DNA of 64,000 bases from Trochalopteron elliotii (GCA_024734555.1 JANPWX010000449.1:703503-767502), one strand, 5' to 3'; counted from the first letter of the stretch, positions 33,848 through 46,586 are shown. Program-made: numbers and translations. Notes: generated by a model not told the origin, from the sequence alone.

Positions 33848-36800
33848 GTAAGGCAGCTTTTCCTTCGCTGTAAAGCAACTGTTCCTGGAGAACATTTCCT
33901 CAGGGGTGAAGCTGGGGCTAGCATTTTGCACAGGAGGCAGGTACTCTGCTCGTTGAACTTCTGTTGGTATGAATTTAGCGTGAGCAGAACTTATTTTTGT
34001 GCTTGGAACTGAGCAAACAAATAGTTGCTTGTCCCAGGGAGCTTATAATGAAAACTGAGAGGCTGCTGCATGAATGTGCAGTGCCAGGGGAGAGGGAAGC
34101 CCACTCTGACACCGGCGTTGTGTTTGTCCTGCCCAGCCAGCTCTTGTGGGCAGGGAGCGCTGCTGGTGGCTTAAACATCGCAGTGTCAAGTTCAAGTTTG
34201 TTCTGCTGCCAGTATGATCACAACAGTGTTTATAGGGGTTCTTTGGCTTCACTGAGCAGAGATAAAGCATCCATTTGTGGTTCACCAAGTTGATGCTGCA
34301 GCTTTTCAGTGTGTCCCAGTGTTGCAGACTGAGGTAGGAAAATGAGTTGTTGTGTCCTGGGGCGTGCAGACATCAGTCAGGTCAGAAGTATGCGGTATAA
34401 AATGAATTTTGCCAGAGCCTCAGTGGTTTTTGTCTCCCCTGACACTTGGCATGTTTAAGCAAGGCCTTCAGGCTGTTCAATTTAAAGGAAATCCTTTAAA
34501 AACTGGTGGTGAAGAGAAGAGAATTTTAGCTCTCCTTTCCTGTCTCCCCCTCCCTCCCTCCCTCCCTCCCTCCCTCCCATCCCCCGTGTTTTAGATTTTT
34601 CAGCAGTGGTAATGAGAAATATTGTAGCAACATCAGGCTACCCCACCTGTTGAGCTCAGGAAAGATTGTCAGTGTGCAAGGGTGCTTTGTTTGGGCAGGA
34701 GTGGTTGCAGTGTCAGAGTGGTGTGTTAGGAGTGTGGTCCTCAGCTACTGGATGTTGCCACAATCAAAGCTCACCCTTCTGCCAGGAGAATGCTGTGCTT
34801 ATTTTTCTCATCTGTGGTGATGAGATACTAAGGCCACAAGGCCACAGGCATTGAAGACATGAGATACTACATGGTTATCTTCAGCCTGGACTGTCTTCTG
34901 ACTCTCTGGGCTGGGATTTGAGTTGCAGGAGTTTCTAAGGGCCTTTTGATCTGAGCTCCTTCCACTTCACAGGCAAGCTGTGGGAGCTTACCTTTTTAAA
35001 ACAGGGAACTTTTTGCAGGCTCTGTCATTATTGAGTTGTGGAAGGGTGGCAAATATTTAAACCGCAAAGGGGAAAGCATTTAAACTGTTGGCAGGAGTCT
35101 TTGGTCAGTGCCATGGAGGCAGCAAGGTGAAGTGGCAGAGATGAGATCCTTTCCCATTTGCCTTGGCCAGTGACACCCTTCATCACCTCTAGCCCCCATA
35201 TCTCCTCCTGCTTCTTGTGGTCCAGCTCTCCCAACCTACCTAGGTAGGCTCAGAATCTGTTCTTGCCATGGAGCAGTGGGCAGTCTCCCCCTCACCCAGC
35301 TGGCTTCTCTGCCCTTCCTGCTCCATCCCTTTTGACTCCTCATCTTGTCTTGGTTCCTGCCAGCACTCCAGAGTCCCAAACCTGGTGTCCTGCCATGAAA
35401 ACCTCCTGCAGCCTCAGAAATGATAGGGCAGGTGCTCCCTGTCCCAGGTTGACCATAGTTCTTAGTTGACACTAATGGGTCTCCTTCATCCACTAGTGGA
35501 ATGCAGATGTCTCAGAGGCAGGAGTTAGCAACTCTGCAGTTCCCTGCAGGAACCTCTGACTGAGCTAGAAAAATACTAGGGAAAAAAAAAATCTGCAGAA
35601 GAATATGTAAGGGGAAGAAATCAAGAATATGAAAAATTCCTGTAACTCAAACAAGTGCATACAGCCCTCTCAGACACTGCCACTTGGAGGACGAGTGGGG
35701 AAGAGCTGTCATACCCATTATGTATTGTTCTAGCAAGGCCAGGTCAGATGGCTGCTGAAGGGAACCCTTAGCAACACCTGCTCTGCAGCATGGCCCAGTG
35801 AGCTCATATCACCGATTTTCTGGGTAATTTCCTTGCAAAGGCAGGGATAGCTGGGTATGAGCTGGCTCAGCTGCACAGTGGCATGTGCTTACACATGGAG
35901 ATGCAGAGACAGACCAAATGGAAAGAAATCACTATAAAAACACTCTCAGCACTCCAGTGAGGGCCTCAAGGTTGTCATATGCTTTTTTTGGGGAATAATG
36001 ATGTAAGTGGTGAGGGCACCATCTCACTCCCTCCTCAGGAATGTCTGCCTGAGAAACAAATGCCAAATGCGGCATAGAGGCAGTAATTGGGTGAGAAGTG
36101 TGAGGAATGTCAGTGCTACCCACTGCAGATTGGCAGCTGGAAACAATTAATTAATTCAGCAATTAGTGAAAAATTAGAGAGCAGGAAGGATAGGCTGATG
36201 AGCAAGGTACTGATGGGACTCCCCCAGGCGCAGGTCTGAAAACCTGCTCTGCCACAGATTTCCTGGGGGTTGACAGCAAGTCACTTAGGTGTCTTTTACC
36301 TCATTCCATTTTGGTTGTCTGAAAATCTCTGTGTTTGATTCTTTCTGTAGCCTAGGGAGAGATGGAAAACTCTGGAGTTGCATTTTCCATCCTAATTTGT
36401 GAGGGGCTGGATGAATTACCTTGTGTTTTCATTTGGTTAATGGCTACCACTAGGCAGACGACCGAGGTGGGATTCTTGCCCAGCTGTAGTGCAGCTACCT
36501 CTGAGCTGCCCTTGCAATCTCTCTTGGTAGAGAGTCAAGAGAACAGGCACTTCTAGAGCCACTCACGAATGTCCCTACTGCAGAAACATCAGTGTAAGAC
36601 ACAGTGTGCCTCTTCCCTGAGGTGTGAATCCCCCACTAAGATTGGATCAAACATTTCCACTTCAGTCAAAGGTGTAAGGGTGCCTGAGGAAGTAGCGATG
36701 GGAGAAGGAAGCTGAAGTTCAGGGATGCTGCATAACAGGGTGGGGAAGGTGGGGAGTGACAGTGTCCTGCCTTGTTAAATGACCAAACTCCATGGAAGCT

Positions 36801-39800
36801 GCCTGCCCTAATAACTGTGTGTCACCATACTTTTAATCCCCCCCCGCCTCTGTCCCATCTGTGAAACTGCACCCTCCACTTAATGACATGCAATATTGTT
36901 ATGTGCTAACATCCATACAGGCTTCAGGCACATGAGTTATTTTTAAATCTCCATTCTATGATAAGGGGTTTACCTGTCTGCTTGGATTTTGCCCTGAGCT
37001 GTTTGGACATGTGGCTTCATGGCTGACTCCATGAACACAGATATGTTTTGGGGTGACACAAGGCAGAAGCTTTTTGAAGCAGGGAGGAAAGGTATCTTGC
37101 AATGCAGATTAGATGCTGCGCTGAGATGGCCTGCCTTTGGGACTGAACTAGAGGAGGTATGAAAACCTCAGGTAAACATTAGTTATTACAAACCATAATA
37201 GGAGTTATTACAAGCATAATTAGGTGATGTCAGAGCCTGACACATGAACAGCACACAGCTGCATTTTTATCATATTCTTTTTTAATTGCACCCAAACAAT
37301 CTCGACAGTATGTACAAAGGCCTGCAACTGGACAGGTAACCAGGGACTCCTTAAGGTTTGTATGGAGCAGGTAATAGGGAGAGAGAAATAAAGTTTCTTC
37401 TGCTTCGTGTAGGTTAGCAATTTCTGCCAGGAGGCAGAGCTGATCCATCTTAGGTCCTTGTAGTATGGCTGCCCTCACCATGAAAGTGAGATGGGATGAG
37501 CCTCTGAGAGGGTGTAAGACTCCAAAGGGTCATAGCACTGAGGACAGTTCCTGTGCACAGCCTCGCATCTATGGCCAGTCCCCCTCACCTCTTCCATGTG
37601 ATTCAACACACTGGGTGCATCCCTTGTCCCATGGCACACCATCATCTCATCAGAAGGGGAGAATGGTAAGGGAAGGAGGGGCAGGAAAAGAGTGATTTTG
37701 TGGAATGAAAAATGTCTGGCCTCATCAGCCAGCTGCAGCCTGTTGTTTGGGGTGACTGAGGAAGAAAAGCAGAATAAGGCAGTAAAAGTGCAGAATAAGT
37801 GTTTTTTAAGCAGTGCGTTTAGAAAAAGCTGTGACTTGTGCATCAGCACATGGGACTCACTATGATTCTCCCAGTCCTGAAGCAATAAGTACCAGATGCT
37901 TCAAAAAAAAGAGCAAGAAACTTCCTTAGCAGGAGGTGGGGTAATGCAGCCCTCTGCAATGGCCAAGCTTGGCACTGTGACCGAGCTTGGTGCAGAGGGA
38001 GCCCTGTGCCTTGACTGCAGGGGTTTGGCTGATGCAGGAGGCCAGCCAGAGCTCAGTTCCCGGGTGAGGGTGATGAGCAGCTGCTGACACTGGCCCTTTC
38101 ACCCTAACTCTCAGCACAGGCTGGTGCAGAGCTGTGAGGAGGTAATGTGTAGGGTTGCAAGGACATAGTTGGATATCTGTCCAAGTGCACTGCAGGGTGA
38201 TCAAGAGACAAGAATGGATGACCTGATTCAAGGTACACTATGAACTGTCTGCCACAGATGACCCCAAAGTGCATATTAGATAGTGCAGTAAACAATTTAT
38301 AAGCCACGGGCAAAGGCAGAAGGTTTAATTGGGCCAGCACAGTGCTGGGACCTGAGGGCCACACCCTCTGAAACAGAGACTACAGAAGGCAGTGACTGCC
38401 AGAGATCGTCTGCCACCCCTGAACTTCTGTTCACCCTCTAATCTGAGGAACAAAATGACAATTTGGCACAGTCCTCTGGAGTGGCTGCAGGCAGTGTCAG
38501 TGGGAATGACTATGGATCAGACAGAGCTGTGGCCACCTGAGGAAGACCCGAACACACCCTGACATTTAGGGCTTCTCCTCCCACTGCTCATTACTGCCTC
38601 TACCTGCCCCCTTCCCTCGTGTGTGGCTCCAGGACAAATTTCCGCTGCAGTAATTGCTACCTCTGGCTCCACTACATGGGAACCACAGACACAAGCAGGT
38701 AGCACAGATTCCTTGGAGGACCTTTGGTGATGGCACCCTCATCCATGTTATTCCAGGAGCTGTATGGTCATTAAGGATGAGGTTCAGACTATTAATGACA
38801 TGAGAGTCAAGTTACTGATGAGCAGCCCTAGGAGTTCACTGCTGTGTCTCCTGTTCAAGGTGGGGTAGTTCAGGTCACCTGACTTGTTGTCTGGCTTCAT
38901 TCTTGCTTCTTACACAATAAGTGCTGTGAGGTAAATGCCTTCTCTAGACATCTTATACACCATGGCTTGTTTGGATTTATTTCTTTCCCTATGGCTTGGA
39001 TTTGATAGTTCAGAGGAGCTTAAGGTGCCATGGTTAAGTTCTTAAATGAACTTCAGGTACCACCACAATAGGAGGTGAAAACATGACCCTAAATTTAGCC
39101 ATCTATTGGTCTTAGAAATCTCTTCTAGGACAAATTACAAGTTAGAGCTTGGTATATGGTGCCTGGTGAGATTTTGAACTCTCCGTTGTCCTGTGGATCC
39201 TAAACCAATGTGTCTGACAAAGAAGCTAAGTAGAGAATACACTCCTTTGAGAATACACTTCAAGGAAAGTAAGGAGAGGGTGCAGGATATAATCCAAGGC
39301 ATGGCATGTACTAATAGTCCTAATGAAAATATACGTCAAGGCCCATTTTACACATTGTTTTCTAGGAAGGCAAATTGCATGCAGTAACACTTCTTTCTAC
39401 TCTTTCAGATAGATGATCCAGAAAATGTCTTGCATGAAATGGTGCATGAAGCTGATGTTGGTGGCACTGTGGCCAATCTTGGTGCAAATCAAGCCCTGAC
39501 CTCAGACTACGTGGGCTCTGGCTACGAGAGAGGGCTTCTTAATCCCAGTTTGCTTAATGAGGAGGATTTCCAGGTGGCCACTTACACACTCACAAACGCT
39601 GTCCCTCTGAGCCCAGCTCTGAGCAAAAGCTGGCACAGAGACATTGGGAAGGTAGTGGAGCAAGCTCTGATCCCTCACTGTTCCCAGATGGATCATCTAT
39701 ATCTCCTTGCAGGTGCAATTCCTTCCAGTGTCCAAGTTAAAGGCAAGGTGTCAGTGCCAGAGAGCCTCTGGCTGGCAGCCTGCTGTGATGCTCCAGAGGG

Positions 39801-40575
39801 CTGGTCCCTGGGACTAGTGAAAAAAATTGATGATGAAAACAGCTTGGCAGACCTCATGGTGGGAGAGCTGGAGAAGCAGCTTCTACCAGGAGTTCACTTG
39901 TTCAAGGGCAGCTGTGGGGAAGATGAACAAAACCAGGAGAAAAGAGAAGCAGTATTGCAAGTTGTCAGTCAGATCCGCTCTGGAGAGCAAGTAGGAAAAA
40001 GTAACAACCCGGAGACCAATGACCAACAAGAAGGAAAAAATAACAACCAGGAGACCAGTGGCTGGGTGAGAAGAGTGGCTGGCATCATTGCTACCCCTTT
40101 CATCAAACTTCTAGAACTCCTCATCTACATCTTTGTGGAGCTGGTGAAATTTGTGTTTTATTTTCTGTGGCTTGTTGTAAAGCGAGTTGTTGGTACAGTT
40201 CTGGATGGAGTCTACAGCCTGTGGAATGGGATGGTGTCCTACCTTAAAGCCGTCAGCATGGTGCTCATCAGCATCCCCTATGATGTTGGGAGGGTCATCA
40301 TCAACGTCTTCCTGGGCTTCCTGCAAATTGTTCAAGATGTGGTGTTCCTCATCTACAGGATCCTGAGCATCCCTGCAGGCTTCGTCCTTTACCTTGCTGC
40401 TTTCCCTTACCACACCATCTGTGCCATTCCTTCTTTCCTAAAAGACGTGGCCACTGGGATTGGGGGCACCTTCCTGCTGGTCATCGATGCCTCAGCCACG
40501 GTTCTGCATGGCTTTTATTACCTGGCTTGTCACATCATCAAACGGTTTGTCCCTAAAAGCTTTTCTGACGACTGA
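33554..40575 (+). CDS. ENDOD1: ENDOD1, endonuclease domain-containing protein 1 (two coding exons)
   Basis: ENDOD1 is a secretory-pathway/membrane protein of the DNA/RNA non-specific (NUC) endonuclease superfamily. The coding exons 33,554-33,847 and 39,409-40,575 join in phase 0 to give 486 residues, near the roughly 500 of the human protein. Residues 1-20 (MKTSIVFLLCISVFPGFSQG) form a signal peptide. The NUC-like domain follows, with FHVKICQQYNKEPRFATLYS in exon 1 and the catalytic-motif region YERGLLNP at residues 137-144. The metal-site-like TNAVP begins at residue 160. Residues from about 316 to 480 are a basic, very hydrophobic C-terminal region (FIKLLELLIYIFVELVKFVF and later segments) suggesting several membrane-embedded helices. 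The general-base His of the DRGH motif is Leu here, so hydrolytic activity is doubtful. The ATG at 33,554 is chosen because it gives the signal peptide. The gene converges with SESN3. Confidence 0.96.
33848..39408 (+). other. ENDOD1: ENDOD1 intron 1 (5.6 kb)
   Basis: GT (GTAAGG) to AG (CTACTCTTTCAG). It contains a (CCCT)n tract at 34,546-34,579. No exon with family resemblance and no CR1 copy was recognised; the rest looks like unique intronic DNA. Confidence 0.85.
34546..34579 (+). repeat. (CCCT)n microsatellite
   Basis: About eight CCCT units, followed a few bases later by another C-run. The minus strand has repeated GGG runs with single-base loops, a classic G-quadruplex/i-motif pair, 0.7 kb into ENDOD1 intron 1. 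Confidence 0.92.
39409..40575 (+). CDS. ENDOD1: ENDOD1 coding exon 2 (last, with stop)
   Basis: A 1,167-base exon of 388 codons plus TGA at 40,573-40,575, after acceptor TTTCAG|ATAGAT. It holds the rest of the NUC-like domain, an Asn/Gln-rich linker (SNNPETNDQQEGKNNNQE) that contains an imperfect duplication, and the hydrophobic C-terminal region ending RFVPKSFSDD. Confidence 0.96.
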   Translation: MDDPENVLHEMVHEADVGGTVANLGANQALTSDYVGSGYERGLLNPSLLNEEDFQVATYTLTNAVPLSPALSKSWHRDIGKVVEQALIPHCSQMDHLYLLAGAIPSSVQVKGKVSVPESLWLAACCDAPEGWSLGLVKKIDDENSLADLMVGELEKQLLPGVHLFKGSCGEDEQNQEKREAVLQVVSQIRSGEQVGKSNNPETNDQQEGKNNNQETSGWVRRVAGIIATPFIKLLELLIYIFVELVKFVFYFLWLVVKRVVGTVLDGVYSLWNGMVSYLKAVSMVLISIPYDVGRVIINVFLGFLQIVQDVVFLIYRILSIPAGFVLYLAAFPYHTICAIPSFLKDVATGIGGTFLLVIDASATVLHGFYYLACHIIKRFVPKSFSDD

Positions 40576-40686
40576 CAGGGACGGAAGCTAAGGTGGCAAA
40601 CACATGGAATGGAGGAGTGGGGCAATGCTTTAAGATACGTGGCCAAATGCTGTCAATTTCATTCTGGTATTTATTGTAGTGACATT

Positions 40687-40692
40687 AATAAA
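40687..40692 (+). terminator. ENDOD1: ENDOD1 poly(A) signal AATAAA
   Basis: Canonical hexamer 111 bases past the stop codon, followed about 60-110 bases later by T/G-rich sequence (GTTCTGTCTGTTGT). It supports a short 3' UTR, although use of more distal sites is possible. Confidence 0.7.
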
Positions 40693-43600
40693 AATGAACT
40701 GACTGAGGAATAACAAGGAGGGCCAAGGCGATGTCGCTCGGGGCCACCACCACTGTAACTCGAGTTCTGTCTGTTGTAAAATGTTCGGGTTTTATCGGTG
40801 CAGGCCACAAAGTTTCTGTGATTTGCAGATGTCAAGATGCTTCCTCTGGGAAATGCACACTAAATGTGGTATGAGGTAATTTCTTTCTGGCTATGATGAC
40901 ACTGAGACTTATGCAGTGGCAGTGAGCTTCACAGAAGCCCATCCCTTCTAAGGAGCAGGCGGTGGTGGTTAGGGGAGGACAGGAGTTACTGGGACTTCAT
41001 GAAAGGAGGCAAGAGTGCAAGGACTTGGGGCTGGGAAACAGCAGGGAGCAGGGTGGAATGGGGGCAAGGTCCTGCTGTTGGCTGCATTGCTCATTTCTCT
41101 CATGTCCTGCTGGTGGAGGGGATGCAGCTGGGTATATCTCATAGTCTTCAGGCCTTTCCAGACATCTGAAATTGCATGGATTTTGCTACAAGGAAAGACC
41201 CACTGCCCATTTTTTTTGCATGATGGGAAAGCATTTTTCCTTAGCCATACCAAGGTCATCTTCCCCCAGCCCTTCCTTGCTGTCTGGTGACCACTGAAGG
41301 TCTGAGCCCTGAATCTCCAAGATGTGGTGTTCCCTGAAGGTCTAAGCCCATGAATGTCTCAGCCCTGAAGCCCTCATGTCAGCTCTAATGCCCAGCTGAT
41401 CTGGGAGCTGCACTTTTGGATTCAAATCTGTTGCCACCTGCCCTGTCTCCCTGGAGAGCTTACTGCTCCTGAAGTACACAGGGGACTATGGGCTGTCAGG
41501 TGGGAGGAGAGGCAGGAGGGATCCCAGGCTGCAGTGCTTGTTTTGCTGTGTGAAGACCCACCTGGTGAGCCCATGCACAGAGACACCTTAATGTCAGAGG
41601 CAGAAGCAACTCCTCTTCTGCACTGCTCATCCTCTCTGTTCACTCCTCACCCCTTCTTCCCTCTGCCAGCATGAGCCATGTCCCCCAGCATCTGCAACCC
41701 TGGAGCTGGGGCACACATCAGGGCTTTGCAGGGGACCAGCAAGTGTTTGCAGCCAGATGAGGGACACAGAGGCATCTGTCACTGCTGGAGAAGGGCACAG
41801 GAGTGCTGCCCTTCCCTGGAGCTTGGCTCAGCAAGGGGCTTTGGATCTCTTGGTGCAGTTGCCTACGGGAGGGAAGCTTTCTGTCTCAGCAGCATTTACT
41901 TTGGCTGGACTCCAGAGGCATTTGAGAGTCCTGCATACATGGTCCCTTCCTTTCACACCCATCTGTGTCTCTCCCTCCAGCACCAGCTTGGTGTGGACCC
42001 CTGGTCTACCATAGCATCCCATAATGAGTCCCAGGAGTGAGCAAGCTGGTGCTGCCATCGCAATGGTGCTGTGTTGGTGGTGGCCTGTCCTGGGCTGAAG
42101 AAAACTCAGTTACTAACATGGCAGCTTTGCCTCTCTGCACCATGTAGCCTGCAGCAAGGCTGAGCTGGCATGGATGGATTCAGAGGGAAAAGGAGATCTG
42201 GCTGGTTCACGATGGGACAGAACTGTTTCTTTAGCTCAGGGGCTGTGTTCAATGCAACCAGATGTGTGTGCACATCCCAGCCCAGAACATCCTGGCCAGG
42301 TGGCACCCTGTTCAGCAGTGATGCAAATGGTAAAGTTGGGGTTGCCAACTGTGGTGACAAAGTGGGGAAGCAGTGGCATGAGTGGAAAGAGACAATGAGT
42401 CCTTGTCTCGCCCTTCATGGACCTTTGCTAGTGTATGGAGAAAGAGAGGCTGTCTGCAAGGAGAACTAGCTTTGTTCAAAAGGAAAGGCAGCTTTTGTGT
42501 GCCAGTTTGTGTTGTAGTTGGGTAAAGTCAGTGGTGTTTTGCTATAGGAATGTTGGGTGCAAGGGGCAAGGTCACTGCTCCTAACAGGCAGAGAGCAGCC
42601 AGTGGATGCTCTCCAAACCGATCTCTGCATGTCTGCCCACTCAAACATGCCTGGTCTGCTGTCAAGACAGATGTGGAGCTGATTTCCCACTCCTTCATGA
42701 GACCCTGTGTCAATCCTGGTACTCCTCTAGGGCCACATGGCTGCTGTCAAGGCAGGAGAGGACCGAGCTCAAGCCCCAGGGGATGCGAGGGTGGGGTGAC
42801 AGGGGCCCCAGGATCCCCAGCAGCCTCTGAAGGAACATGTGATGGCAGCAGCTCTCAAGTGCAGCTCGAGCACTGGGGAGAAGGGGTAACTGCCCCCCAC
42901 AGCTGTCTTGCACCTTCTGTGTGGCCTTATCTCTGACCCATCTTAGCTGTGTGGCACTGCACAGCAGTCAGCCATGCACTTCCTGAGGGCTCTGTGCCCG
43001 GAGCAGCTTCCCTACACCTGAACCCAGCAGCCGCTGCATCCCAGGTCCAGCAGCATCTCCAGTGCAGCTCTGCAGATGCAGTGACATGGGAGCTCATGTG
43101 CTGATAAGCAGCAAAGCTGAGGCACCTCAGGAGGTCTGCACTGTCAATTTGTCACCCCCGTTGCTACCCCACCTAGCTCAGGCCAGCACATCTCTCTGCA
43201 GCCATGACTTCTGACAGCAAGTGGACAGTCCTTGAAATCTAAGATGCTGCAGCTCTATGGGATTTGGGCAGATGTGCAACAGTATTATTAAAATTGTCTT
43301 AACATGCTCAGATTTCAAATGCTAAGAACAATAACTAGCATGGGGCATTTCTCTTCTGTGCTGCATGTCTGAGCAGGCAGTGGGAAATCTGCCTTGAACA
43401 TCGAGCAATTATCACAGAACAAGCAACATCCTGCAAAAAAACACTGTTTGAGATTCTTCTTATCTAGGCATGATTTATGGCTCCTGAGCTTTACTCTATC
43501 CTTGGAAATGTATGGCTTCAACAAAATAAAATGACTTTTCCTAAGAGGGTCTAGTATCACTTTCTGTCATAGCTGCAAACAATACAATACAACCTAGGGT

Positions 43601-44117
43601 GACATGACTAATCAGGAAAACACCAGCAGCATGGTTTTTCCTTGTAACAGCATGACATCTGATGTTAATGGCTCTTTTGTGCTTTTTGAACACCTTTCCT
43701 TCTCAGAGCACTCTAAGACTTAATTAATTAAGCTGCAGAATAAGTTGGTAAAAGCTGAGCTGTTGCAGGCAGTGAATATGACTCTGTGTGTGCCAGGAGA
43801 AGGGACTGTTTTGTTCTTGTGAGATGCAGTGAGATGCACCTGGAGTGTAGCATGATAGCCAGTTTTCATACAGAAATCATAGCATAGCAGCACAATTCTT
43901 CACAGCTCACAGGGAGAAATTCCCTCTTGTGCAGTGCTGGTCCCTAGACTGGCTTTGTCACAACTTCCTTACCTTCCTTCCCTAACAGGTAATTATACTC
44001 CACTGAAAGCATAGAGGTTCTGTGATGAGTAAACCAGATGTTGGCACCTCCATTTTGCAGGTACCTCTTTGGGGAGGTGAACCCCTGCAGCTGAGTCTGC
44101 ATCTGTCTCAAGCCTGC
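40693..44117. other. Convergent intergenic interval, ENDOD1 side
   Basis: GC-richer, unique-looking DNA with many short overlapping open frames on both strands, the expected by-product of GC-rich non-coding sequence. No family resemblance or splice structure was recognised. Only a small diverged repeat at 41,294-41,372 stands out. Confidence 0.6.
41294..41372 (+). repeat. Short imperfect direct repeat
   Basis: Two copies of a CTGAAGGTCTRAGCCC-type unit 40 bases apart (41,294 and 41,334) plus a partial third (CAGCCCTGAAG). A small diverged local duplication. Confidence 0.45.
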
Positions 44118-44255
44118 AGGAACTGGTGAGGCACTGGTACAGGTTGCCTGGAGAAGCTGTGGATGCCCCATCACTGGACATGGTGAAGGCCAAAGTTGGC
44201 AGGTTGGTGGGGCTTTGATCAACGTGGTCTAGTGGAAAGTGTCTCTGCCTTAACC
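44118..44255 (+). mobile_element. CR1 LINE fragment
   Basis: CR1 core GGTGAGGCACTGGTACAGGT, AGAAGCTGTGGATGCCCCAT and GGTCTAGTGGAAAGTGTCTC. The usual terminal octamer block is not clear, so the right boundary is uncertain. Confidence 0.85.
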
Positions 44256-45484
44256 AGATCACCCAAGCTTTGGCACAGGGCTCTCTGCACCTCGAGGTGA
44301 CCCTTGTCTCTGCTGCATCCACCGTGGGGCTGGGCACCCATAATGGCAGAGGGACTCAGTAGCCCTGCAGGACAACCCTTCAATTTCAGGCCCTCTGGGT
44401 CACACCTCTGCTACCATTGCAGATTTTGAAGCTGCTCACCTTGCATGAAACTCCATCAGCAGCTCTGTCCCTCCCTCTGGTCAGAGAGCTGCTCCTGTTC
44501 AGCAGGGAATTGAGCCATGCTTGCTCACAGGTTATCTCTCAGTGTAGACAGTGCCAGAAAATGGAAAAGGTATTGAAAAATAAATACCAGTGTAACTCGT
44601 TTGGCCAGGAAGGATTGTCTGGGAGCAAGGAGTGTGAGGTGTGTCCAGGGTGTGTGTGTATTAGTGAGGTTGCAATACTGTGGGTTTGGCATGGGATGAT
44701 TTCTCTTTGCTGCACAGACTCCTGGGCTGTTGGACTTACTGAGTCTCACACTGGGTAACATCTGCTATTGATTTCCACAGAACTGGTGTTTCCAGCCCAG
44801 CAGAAACGTCTAAAGACTTTCCAGTGGTGTTAGTGTTACAGCTGGTTGGCAAGTCTCCAAGGAACTATATTCTGTCAGAATGGGGTGATTTATCATACAG
44901 GGTTTTTTCATGGCAATTTACCATTTTTAGTGGAAAATATTTTTCAAGTCCAGGTTGGAAGAAGGACAGGAAACATCCAAGAGCAGCCCAGGGTCTGGAT
45001 TAGTGGTTTGGATGTGGACATTCAGCACCCACTCCTGTCTAACAGCAGGTTTGGCATGTGAATGTGGCTCTTTCTGCCTCAGAGGCATATCCTTCAGCCA
45101 TGGCCCATCTTAGCATATGGGTAATTTTCCTCCATTTGTAAGGGTGAAAAAAATCCTGTCACCTTTCCAAAAATACTGAAACTGTGACAGTATTCCTGGG
45201 AGGTAGAAGCCATTTTCTACTGAGCCAGCAGCAAAGCTGCCTGCAAGACTGAAGCAGAAGTTTCAAATTTTTCTGCAGTATCATCTTTATTAATAAGTTG
45301 TTGTTTTAATCTAATTTAACATGGTGAAGAATGGACATCTGGAGCAGATGTCACTCTGTGACTTTTCCAAATCCCTAGTACCTGCTGGTAGAAGATGGTT
45401 ATGGACCAATGCCAGGAGCTGCAGCAAGTAGGAAAGACCGTGCTGGTGGGCAGGGGAGGAAATGTGGGAGAAGAACATCAGACT
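44256..45484. other. Intergenic DNA between CR1 copies
   Basis: No gene, RNA or repeat signature was recognised. Confidence 0.5.
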
Positions 45485-45703
45485 AAACAAAAGGAAGAAA
45501 TTTCTTTTAAAATGAAGGTAAATTACAATGAGTAAAACCCTGGTACAGGTTGTCCAGAGAGGTAGTAGGTGCCTCAGCCCTGGAAACATTCAAGGTTAGG
45601 CTGGATGGGACTCTGAGCAACTTGGTCTGGTTGAAGATGTCCCAGGTCGAGCTATGTGGCTTTTAAAGGTCCCTTCCAACCCAAGCATTCTATGTTTCTG
45701 TGA
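45485..45703 (+). mobile_element. CR1 LINE 3'-end fragment
   Basis: Contains GGAAGAAATTTCTTTTAAAA, TGGTACAGGTTGTCCAGAGA, GGCTGGATGGGACTCTGAGC and AGGTCCCTTCCAACCCAAGC. It ends ATTCTATGTTTCTGTGA. The left edge is approximate. Confidence 0.9.
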
Positions 45704-46586
45704 AACCAAGTGGCCAATAGCTACACAGTGAACAGTACGGGCTGAGAAATGGTCTCTGCTTGATCCTGACACCAACAAGCTGCTGACATGAGTGAAGCAG
45801 CTCCAGAGGGACGATACAATAGACTCATGGAGACATCACTTTCCGGATTTATGCCATCTAAATGTAAGCATTTAAAACTTCTCTGCAGGCACAGGGTCCC
45901 TGTGCTCAGTATAAATATGTCATCTGGCTTTCACCTGGGCATCTCAGCTGGATACCTAAAACTGGGACCACTGGAGCTTAGCTGGGGTTGGTGGCCCATG
46001 GGGCTTGTCCCACCCTTGAAGACCCTTGAGGTGTCCATTGACATGGCTCACCCAGATGATGGTACAGGTGGGATGGTCCTTCCCACAGCTCTTTGGAAGG
46101 CTCTTGGGTCACTAAATCCTTCCATGCAGGTAGGACTAATACCAGGGCCTGATGCCCCCTGAGTACTGCTGGGTGGGGGTTGTGTGTGACCCCGTTGAAA
46201 CAGATGGAATTAACCACTGTGTGCACCTCAACCACACGGCTTGGCCTGACCTGTGGGGATTGAATCCAGCTCCCAAAGAACTTGGCCCACATTTTTTGAG
46301 TTCACGGAAAACATGCACATTTGTGGGGTAGATGAGTTCATCCCTCACCCTCAGGCATCTGCAGGAGGTAACTGTACACCTTTGCACTGGAGGTGACTTG
46401 AAAACACCACTACACTCTACAAAAATGAGGTGAGTGTCTGATGTAGGACAAGGGGCTGCCTTCTCAAGGATCTGTAAGGGCGCAGAGCCCACGGCTGCAG
46501 AAGAGGCTTGAACGGTAACAGTGACTGTCCTGGTGTCAGAGGGGTGCAAATCTGAGGCTCATCACCACAGCAGTTAAGGGAGGACT
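45704..46586. other. Intergenic DNA
   Basis: No gene or recognisable repeat. A 137-codon minus-strand frame at 46,136-46,549 has no family resemblance. Confidence 0.5.

Noticed and set aside
46136..46549. 137-codon minus-strand frame
   Set aside because: Lies in GC-richer intergenic DNA with overlapping frames on both strands and no recognised domain.
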